Shown here piece by piece: positions 6,447 to 11,603 of a DNA stretch of 11,603 nt. Position numbers and translations under genes: made by a program. Location of the stretch: contig CAKRWX010000051.1 in the NCBI GenBank assembly GCA_934418055.1, positions 1 to 11,603 of the forward strand. Reading direction: 5' to 3'. The DNA comes from an uncultured Lachnospiraceae bacterium (GTDB lineage: Bacteria; Bacillota; Clostridia; Lachnospirales; Lachnospiraceae). Each line of letters begins with the position of its first letter. Positions within the stretch are counted from its first letter, which is position 1. Below the pieces are notes generated by a model. That model was not told the origin of the DNA and did not search any database. It worked only from the letters and a program-made list of their open reading frames with translations.

Positions 6447-7379
6447 ATGAAAAAGCAACTGACTTATCCAGTATCCCCAGCCATGGACGGATTAAAAATT
6501 GAGGATTTCCTCCGTTCCAAGGGATACTCCAAACATTTGATCATCCAATTAAAACTGAGTCCAGACGGAATCACGATCGGCGGTGAAAAAGTATACGTCA
6601 CCCATGTATTAAAGGAAGGAGAAATTCTGACGATCCGCCTTCACGAAACCGAAACCTCTGAGAACATCGTTCCTACCCAGATGCCTCTGGATATTGTATA
6701 CGAGGACGAGGACTTATTTGTGATCAACAAACCGGCCGGACTTCCCATTCATCCTTCACAAGGACATTATGACAATACCTTGGCAAATGGTATGGCCTGG
6801 TATTGTGCCCAGCGGGGTGAACCTTTTGTCTACCGGGCCATCAACCGGCTAGACCGGGACACCACGGGGCTTCTCATTCTCGCCAGAAACAGCTTAAGTG
6901 CTGCAATCCTGTCGGAAATGGTGAAAAACCGGCAGATCCACCGGGAATATCTGGCCGTTGCCAAAGGAAAACTTCCGGAATCCGGCGTCATTGACGCGCC
7001 CATCGCCCGTGTGGACGGTTCCACCATCGAGCGGTGCGTGGATTTTGAGCGGGGCGAGACCGCCCGCACCCATTACCGGCTGGTATTTTACGATCCAGTG
7101 ACAGACTGCTCCTTAGTCTCCTTAAAATTAGAGACCGGGCGCACCCACCAGATCCGGGTCCATTTAAAATACTTGGGGCACCCGCTGCCAGGAGATTTCC
7201 TCTATTGCCCGGATTTTTCCCTGATCGGACGGCAGGCACTCCACTCCCATAAGCTGACGTTTACTCATCCCTTAAGTGGGGAAGAGATGTGCTTTACCGC
7301 GCCGCTTCCAGAGGATATGAAGGCCATGCTTCCATCTATGAACGGAATATTCTATGGTCTCCGCAGTCCCTTCGGATAA
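6447..7379 (+). CDS. RluA/RluD-family RNA pseudouridine synthase
   Basis: A 310-residue enzyme that isomerises uridine to pseudouridine in RNA, most likely 23S rRNA. Residues about 1-70 form an S4-like RNA-binding region. The catalytic domain follows, with NKPAGLPIHPS (94-104), the catalytic motif NRLDRDTTGL with D126, and the late motif TGRTHQIRVHL (210-220). The length is normal for RluD-like proteins. The frame can be extended upstream to a TTG at 6372, but those 25 residues are hydrophobic and lack a ribosome site, whereas MKKQLTYPVS begins exactly where the S4-like fold begins. No Shine-Dalgarno precedes 6447 either. The last 28 bases overlap the end of the convergent methyltransferase gene. 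Which uridine is modified cannot be told, because RluA, RluC and RluD types are close. Confidence 0.9.
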   Translation: MKKQLTYPVSPAMDGLKIEDFLRSKGYSKHLIIQLKLSPDGITIGGEKVYVTHVLKEGEILTIRLHETETSENIVPTQMPLDIVYEDEDLFVINKPAGLPIHPSQGHYDNTLANGMAWYCAQRGEPFVYRAINRLDRDTTGLLILARNSLSAAILSEMVKNRQIHREYLAVAKGKLPESGVIDAPIARVDGSTIERCVDFERGETARTHYRLVFYDPVTDCSLVSLKLETGRTHQIRVHLKYLGHPLPGDFLYCPDFSLIGRQALHSHKLTFTHPLSGEEMCFTAPLPEDMKAMLPSMNGIFYGLRSPFG

Positions 7380-8872
7380 TGATTTTTCAAAGTCATTCCG
7401 ACCTTCTTACTCCATCCCAGAGAGCAGCCATCGGTACAGACTAACACCCAGCCATTTTTCCCAGTCAGATGGCTCTCTCCAGGAAGCTGATCGGTATTCA
7501 GGGTTTCTCCTCTTAAATATCTGGCAATTTCTTCACTATCAGACGGCAGATCAACCCACTGTCCAACCCATTCTTTCTTCAGAAACAGTGCCAGACCATG
7601 GGACGGCTCAAACCGGCCCTTCTTCACCGTTCCCAGATCCAGTCCCGGGCGCAGCACCTTCAGTCCTTTCATATCCACCATCTGCTTCGGAACCAGATAC
7701 AGTTCTTCTCCAAACATGGTGAAAGTTCCGCCAGCCACCGGCCACTGCTCCAGCGCCGCATCCAGAGTCTCCTTGGCAAATTCCTGCCACGGCTGTTCCC
7801 AATCACTGCTCTTCTTTCCGCTCTGACGGTTCTTCTCTTTCTTTTTTTCTTTTCCAGAAACTTTTCCAGCCGCTGCACCTTCCAAAGCTTCTGTCGGCAC
7901 CGCCACTCCTTTTTTGTGAACCAGCGCCAGGAAATGTCCCTCCCCATCGGTTTTATGGGGCCAGATCCGGTAACTGCCTGGAATCTCGCCTTTGGTAAAA
8001 GCTTCAAAGCCAACTGGGTTTTCCACCTCTGCCGCCTCAAAATCCTCATGACGGTTCAAAAATCCCAGGATACTCTCCTCATTCTCCTCTCTGGAGAAGG
8101 TACAGGTGGAATACACCAGATAACCGCCTGGCTTTAACATAGCTGCTGCATTGTCTAAGATCTCCGCCTGACGGGAAGCACATAATTTTACATTATCGGG
8201 GCTCCACTCTTCTCTGGCCTGCTCATCCTTGCGGAACATACCCTCGCCAGAGCATGGAGCGTCCACCACAATCCGGTCGAAAAAATCCGGGAAATAAGAA
8301 ACCAGTTTCCCAGAATCTTCATTGGTCACCACACAGTTTCCCACGCCCATCCGTTCAATATTCTGGGACAGGATCTTGGCGCGGGCTGGGTGAATCTCAT
8401 TGCTGACCAAAAATCCGGTCTGACCAAGTTTTCCTGCCACCTGGGTGGATTTGCCGCCTGGAGCCGCACACAGATCCAGAACCCGTTCTCCCGGAAGGAC
8501 ACCTAAAAGTTCTGCCACCGCCATGGCACTTGGCTCCTGGATATAGTAGACTCCCGCTTCATGGAGCGGACTTTTGCCTGGCCGGGTGTCCGCGTCATAA
8601 TAATAGCCGTTTGGAACCCACGGGATCTGCTGGAGATGGAACTGTGCTTTCCATGAATTCTGCTGTTTTTCCTGGCATTCCTGGTTTTCGTCAGCCTGAC
8701 ACTCCGCTCCAGAACCTGTTTTCCACGGATTGAACCGCAGGCCCTGTACTCTTGGCTTTCCATAACTTTCCACAAACGCAGGATATTCTTCTCCTAACAT
8801 TCCCCGCATCTTCTCGCAGAATGCCTCCGGAAGTTCCCGTTCCATCTGTTCTGTCTCTCTGTTCTGCTCCAT
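7352..8872 (-). CDS. RsmF/NOP2-family rRNA m5C methyltransferase
   Basis: A 506-residue SAM-dependent RNA cytosine-C5 methyltransferase, most like RsmF (YebU), which acts on 16S rRNA near the decoding site. SAM motif I is DLCAAPGGKST (133-143). Motif IV, DAPCSGEGMF, has C207, and motif VI, YSTCTFS, has C257; these are the two cysteines of the family, one attacking the base and one releasing it. The catalytic part ends near 325, followed by a lysine-rich linker (about 340-360) and a C-terminal RNA-binding extension (about 365-506), as in Gram-positive RsmF proteins. Residues 57-75 form a polar, glutamine-rich insertion. AGGAG eight bases before the ATG fixes the start. The gene begins 27 bases beyond the terminator of the previous gene with no clear promoter of its own, so read-through may feed it. 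Confidence 0.92.
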   Translation of the reverse strand: MEQNRETEQMERELPEAFCEKMRGMLGEEYPAFVESYGKPRVQGLRFNPWKTGSGAECQADENQECQEKQQNSWKAQFHLQQIPWVPNGYYYDADTRPGKSPLHEAGVYYIQEPSAMAVAELLGVLPGERVLDLCAAPGGKSTQVAGKLGQTGFLVSNEIHPARAKILSQNIERMGVGNCVVTNEDSGKLVSYFPDFFDRIVVDAPCSGEGMFRKDEQAREEWSPDNVKLCASRQAEILDNAAAMLKPGGYLVYSTCTFSREENEESILGFLNRHEDFEAAEVENPVGFEAFTKGEIPGSYRIWPHKTDGEGHFLALVHKKGVAVPTEALEGAAAGKVSGKEKKKEKNRQSGKKSSDWEQPWQEFAKETLDAALEQWPVAGGTFTMFGEELYLVPKQMVDMKGLKVLRPGLDLGTVKKGRFEPSHGLALFLKKEWVGQWVDLPSDSEEIARYLRGETLNTDQLPGESHLTGKNGWVLVCTDGCSLGWSKKVGMTLKNHYPKGLRRP

Positions 8873-8899
8873 TCACCTTTCTCCTTTTCGCCCAAACGC

Positions 8900-8925
8900 A
8901 AAAACAGGAGCCTGATCGGCTCCTG
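8900..8925 (-). terminator. Intrinsic terminator after the DUF6465-like gene
   Basis: On the minus strand an 8-base-pair stem CAGGAGCC/GGCTCCTG with a five-base loop is followed directly by TTTTT. Outer arms (8896-8900 and 8928-8932) could pair as well. It lies 15 bases after the stop codon at 8941 and just before rsmF on the same strand. Confidence 0.88.
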
Positions 8926-8940
8926 CATGCGTTATCGTCA

Positions 8941-9396
8941 TTATAACTCGATCTTGTAATCGTCGTTTCCGATACCGTTTACTACATAATAAGCGACATC
9001 CTCTTCTGGTTTTACATAAAGAACGATGGTCTCGATCTTTACGCCTGGATTTGCGTCTGCAAATGCGATTTTTGCTCTCTCAAGGATCTCTTTTGCAGCG
9101 ATCTCTTTGCCAGCGTACTGGATTACAACTGCTGCCTCAGTCTCTTTCTCTGCCTTCTTTGCAGGTGCTTTCTTTGCTGCGGTCTCTTTCTTTGGAGCTG
9201 CTTTTCTTGCAGGTGCTTTCTTTGAAGCTGCCTCTTTTACTGGAGCTGCTTCCTTTGCTGGCTCTGCTTTTACTTCCTCAACTTTTACTGCCTCAGCCTT
9301 TACCTCTGCTGCTTTTACTTCTGTCTTTACAGCCTCAGCTTTTACTGCTTCTGCCTTTACTGGAGCTGTTGTTTTCTTTACACATCTAGCTGCCAT
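8941..9396 (-). CDS. DUF6465-like protein with long Lys/Ala/Glu-rich tail
   Basis: A 151-residue protein. I recognise the C-terminal part as the DUF6465 type from Lachnospiraceae, whose function is unknown. Residues about 10-53 are VKAEAVK-like repeats of alternating lysine and glutamate. Residues about 54-84 are strongly basic, with KKAPA-like repeats reminiscent of histone H1-like tails. A compact domain of about 65 residues follows, containing YVKPEEDVAYYVVNG. An ATG at 9420 is in frame, but AGGAGG (9406-9411) lies inside that extension, nine bases before ATG 9396, so 9396 is the start. There is no signal peptide. A near-consensus promoter, strong ribosome site and clean terminator suggest an abundant product from a single-gene message. 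DNA or RNA binding is a guess from charge alone. Confidence 0.85.
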   Translation of the reverse strand: MAARCVKKTTAPVKAEAVKAEAVKTEVKAAEVKAEAVKVEEVKAEPAKEAAPVKEAASKKAPARKAAPKKETAAKKAPAKKAEKETEAAVVIQYAGKEIAAKEILERAKIAFADANPGVKIETIVLYVKPEEDVAYYVVNGIGNDDYKIEL

Positions 9397-9472
9397 TTTC
9401 TTTTTCCTCCTGATTTTCATCGTTCTATTCTCTCATGCCCTTTTCCTTTTTTGTCCAAATCAAATTGAATGT

Positions 9473-9501
9473 AGTATATAATGGTTTTCGACTTTTGTCA
9501 A
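9473..9501 (-). promoter_or_regulatory. Strong sigma-A promoter of the DUF6465-like gene
   Basis: On the minus strand TTGACA (9496-9501), a 17-base spacer and TATACT (9473-9478) are one mismatch from the full consensus. Transcription would start near 9466, giving a leader of about 70 bases before ATG 9396. The TGA stop of the upstream radical SAM gene (9498-9500) is part of the -35 hexamer. Confidence 0.82.
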
Positions 9502-10436
9502 CCTTGTGGGAATTCCTGGCATCCCTGGAACACCCCATTTTCCCGGAATTTCTGCATCATCCGGTTTAAAACCAGCTTCTTGTTGGCGCTCCATTTAGGC
9601 GCAATCAACAGGGATTTTGCCCCGTCTCCGCTGAGCCGGTGAACTACCACCGACTGGGGAAGCCTGGCCACGCATTCCAGGATCAGATCCAGGTATTCCT
9701 CCATCTCCATCAGGGGAAATGGATCCCGTTCGTACTCTCCTGCCATCTGGCTGCCCTTCAATATATGCAAAAGCTGGAGTTTTATGCCATCTACCGGGAT
9801 CGCTCCCAGATAGTCCACGGTCTGTAACATATCTTCTTTCGTTTCCCCAGGAAGTCCCAGGATCACATGAACCACCACCGTCAGTCCCGCCTCTTTTAAC
9901 CGCCGGTAAGTATCTTCAAATACCGCCAATGGATAACCTCTATGAATCCGCTCTGCTGTCCCTTCATGGATGGTCTGAAGCCCCAGTTCCACCCACACAG
10001 GCTTTTGCTGATTCAGTTCTTTTAACAGCGCCACCACATCATCACCAAGACAGTCCGGTCTGGTACCCACAGACAATGCCACAATATCCGGATGACTGAT
10101 CGCCCGTTCAAATAACGTTCTTAAATACGGCACCGGCGCGTAGGTGTTGGTGTAGGACTGAAAATACGCAATGTATTTTCCATCGCCGGAAATTTTCTGA
10201 CGAACCCGTTTTTTCGCCTGCTCAATCTGTTCCCATACATCTGGATACCCGGTCCGTCCTACTGCAAATTCTCCGGAACCGCCCTGGCTGCAGAACGTGC
10301 AGCCGCCGGTCCCGATGGTTCCATCCCGGTTAGGACAGCTCATGCCTCCATCCAGGGAAACCTTATAGATTTTCTGTCCGAACTGATGTTTTAGCTCATA
10401 GTCCAGAGAATGGTACGGCTTATCTCCCCACATCAT
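9498..10436 (-). CDS. Radical SAM protein, TIGR01212/YhcC family
   Basis: A 312-residue radical SAM enzyme of the family that includes E. coli YhcC; its reaction is not known to me. The iron-sulfur cluster cysteines are C34, C46 and C49, in CPNRDGT...GGCTFC, the widely spaced motif typical of this family rather than the usual CxxxCxxC. Further family marks are YFQSYTNTYAP (about 90-100), the GTRPDCL region (about 124-130), VHVILGLPGET, and a C-terminal HRLSGDG and LIAPKW. The length is normal. Two ATG codons occur in tandem; the first (10436) lies one base after the stop of the MATE gene, so translation is probably coupled. The stop codon lies inside the next gene's promoter. Confidence 0.93.
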   Translation of the reverse strand: MMWGDKPYHSLDYELKHQFGQKIYKVSLDGGMSCPNRDGTIGTGGCTFCSQGGSGEFAVGRTGYPDVWEQIEQAKKRVRQKISGDGKYIAYFQSYTNTYAPVPYLRTLFERAISHPDIVALSVGTRPDCLGDDVVALLKELNQQKPVWVELGLQTIHEGTAERIHRGYPLAVFEDTYRRLKEAGLTVVVHVILGLPGETKEDMLQTVDYLGAIPVDGIKLQLLHILKGSQMAGEYERDPFPLMEMEEYLDLILECVARLPQSVVVHRLSGDGAKSLLIAPKWSANKKLVLNRMMQKFRENGVFQGCQEFPQG

Positions 10437-10437
10437 C

Positions 10438-11603
10438 TTACGCCACGCCTTCCTTCGGGGCGAAAATCACATGGCGCAGATGTTTCATCACATGGATATA
10501 TGCCGGAATCAGGAACAGATCTGCCGCAATCCACGCTGCCGGGTTGGAAAAGCAGGCTCCATTATAGCCAAAAACTGGAACCAGGCAGAACGCAACTGCG
10601 GATCTGGCAACCATCTCGCAGACGCCAGCCAGAATCGCCAGTTTGGAATAACCAAGTCCCTGGATCATAAAGCGGACGATATTAACCAGAGCCAGTGGGA
10701 AATAGAAGGATACATTGAACATTAAAAATGTTCTGGTATTATGTAAAATCTCTGTCTCCGAAGCGTCCACAAACAGCAAAGCAATCACATCGCTAAAGAA
10801 ATAGATCACCACAAAGGCAATCACCGAATAAATGGCACCCAGAAGCACACAGTCTTTTAATCCCTGACTAATACGATCTAATTTTCTTGCGCCCACGTTC
10901 TGGCCGCCGTAAGTTGCCATGGTCGCTCCCATGGCGTCAAATGGGCAGCAGAAAAAGTTGCCGATCTTACCGCCAGCCGTAACGGAAGCTACCGCGGTGG
11001 AACCTAAGGTATTCACCGCCGTCTGCAGAATCACACTTCCGATAGCAGTGATGGAATACTGCAGTCCCATAGGAATTCCCATGCCGCACAGCATCATCAT
11101 GGAATGCTTATGAGGCCTCCACTCGTCTCCCTGCATCTTCAGCACGGTAAATTTCTTTTTCATATAAATCAGGCACAGAATACCAGATACACCCTGGGAA
11201 ATCACGGTCGCCCAGGCTGCTCCCGCCACACCCATTTTCAGGACAATGATGGTAAATAAGTCCAGAAAAATGTTCATGATGGAGGAGATCAGCAGAAACA
11301 CCAGTGGGGTTGTGCTGTCACCTAAGGAACGGATAATGCCTGCCAACATGTTATAAAGATAAGTTGCTGGAATCCCCAGGAAAATGATAAAGATATAGAT
11401 ATACGCCTGGTCAAAAATGTCCTCCGGCGTTCTCATCCACGTCTGGATATTCCGGCACAACAGGCATACAGTCACAGTCATCACCACTGCGAACACCGCT
11501 GCCAGCCAGCCGCTGTTGGCCACATACCGGCGCATGGCGCTCTCATTCTTCTCACCGAATTTCTGCGCCACCGGGATGGCAAAACCACTGCACACACCAT
11601 TGC
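10438..11603 (-). CDS. MATE family efflux transporter, partial
   Basis: A multidrug and toxin extrusion-type transporter that would export an unknown compound in exchange for Na+ or H+. About 387 codons are visible. The frame is still open at the right edge, where it reads NGVCSGFAIPVAQKFG, a typical position some 60-70 residues into the protein, so the N-terminus is off the window. A GTG at 11595 is just that internal valine, not the start. The visible part has about ten hydrophobic helices and the internal two-fold pattern of the family: AGIIRSLGDSTTPL in the first half and MIQGLGYSK in the second. It is followed after one base by the radical SAM gene, so the two share a message. The substrate cannot be inferred. 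Confidence 0.92.
   Translation of the reverse strand, partial: NGVCSGFAIPVAQKFGEKNESAMRRYVANSGWLAAVFAVVMTVTVCLLCRNIQTWMRTPEDIFDQAYIYIFIIFLGIPATYLYNMLAGIIRSLGDSTTPLVFLLISSIMNIFLDLFTIIVLKMGVAGAAWATVISQGVSGILCLIYMKKKFTVLKMQGDEWRPHKHSMMMLCGMGIPMGLQYSITAIGSVILQTAVNTLGSTAVASVTAGGKIGNFFCCPFDAMGATMATYGGQNVGARKLDRISQGLKDCVLLGAIYSVIAFVVIYFFSDVIALLFVDASETEILHNTRTFLMFNVSFYFPLALVNIVRFMIQGLGYSKLAILAGVCEMVARSAVAFCLVPVFGYNGACFSNPAAWIAADLFLIPAYIHVMKHLRHVIFAPKEGVA

Noticed and set aside
8940..8945. Perfect TATAAT on the minus strand as a promoter for rsmF
   Set aside because: No matching -35 or TGn extension at usable spacing, and a transcript starting there would meet the terminator at once.
9026..9481. Long plus-strand open frame opposite the DUF6465-like gene
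   Set aside because: It is an antisense reflection of low-complexity Lys/Ala/Glu codons, giving Phe/Ala/Ser-rich translation with no ribosome site and no recognisable family.
11593..11595. GTG at 11595 as start of the MATE gene
   Set aside because: The frame stays open to the window edge and encodes conserved MATE sequence across this codon, so it is an internal valine.
1..11603. Mobile element, phage defence system, CRISPR array, tRNA or biosynthetic cluster
   Set aside because: Every substantial stretch is accounted for by housekeeping-type or metabolic genes, and I saw no direct repeat-spacer pattern, transposase, integrase, toxin-antitoxin or cloverleaf.

Overview
The window reads as an ordinary chromosomal segment of a Gram-positive anaerobe of the class Clostridia, most likely a Lachnospiraceae member. 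The basis is the mix of gene families: a biotin-dependent sodium-pumping decarboxylase of methylmalonyl-CoA type, a DacF-like carboxypeptidase, a clostridial DinB, and a small lysine/alanine-rich protein of the kind I know from Lachnospiraceae (DUF6465-like). Strong AGGAGG ribosome sites and TTGACA/TATAAT-like promoters fit this too. I see no insertion sequences, integrases, CRISPR repeats, tRNAs or rRNAs. Coding density is high and no gap exceeds about 250 bases.

Region 1 (1-3220, minus strand) is a membrane decarboxylase operon read right to left: promoter (3192-3220), MmdA-like carboxyltransferase, OadG/MmdD-like small subunit, biotin carrier, and the beta subunit that runs off the left edge. 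Together they would remove CO2 from a carboxylated CoA ester, pass it through biotin, and couple release to Na+ export. The small subunit is unusual because an exported lipoprotein domain is fused in front of its membrane helix.

Region 2 (3281-6040) holds a D-Ala-D-Ala carboxypeptidase on the minus strand, divergent from a Y-family DNA polymerase (dinB) on the plus strand. The dinB promoter carries a LexA/DinR-like box between its -35 and -10 hexamers, so SOS control is likely.

Region 3 (6077-8872) contains a small uncharacterised protein (minus), an RluA-family pseudouridine synthase (plus, apparently without a Shine-Dalgarno and with its promoter almost on top of the start codon), and an RsmF-like rRNA cytosine methyltransferase (minus) whose 3' end overlaps that of the pseudouridine synthase.

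Region 4 (8899-11603, minus strand) is a MATE transporter (N-terminus off the window), a TIGR01212/YhcC-like radical SAM protein one base downstream, and then a lysine/alanine-rich small protein with its own near-consensus promoter and a clear intrinsic terminator. rsmF lies directly beyond that terminator.

For four coding regions (mmdA-like, the small 6077 gene, rluA-like, DUF6465-like) the longest open frame is not the best start, and the shorter start is reported. I do not see a convincing undescribed multi-gene system. The items most worth following are the lipoprotein-OadG fusion, the divergent carboxyltransferase, the strongly expressed DUF6465-like protein, and the leaderless-looking rluA-like gene.
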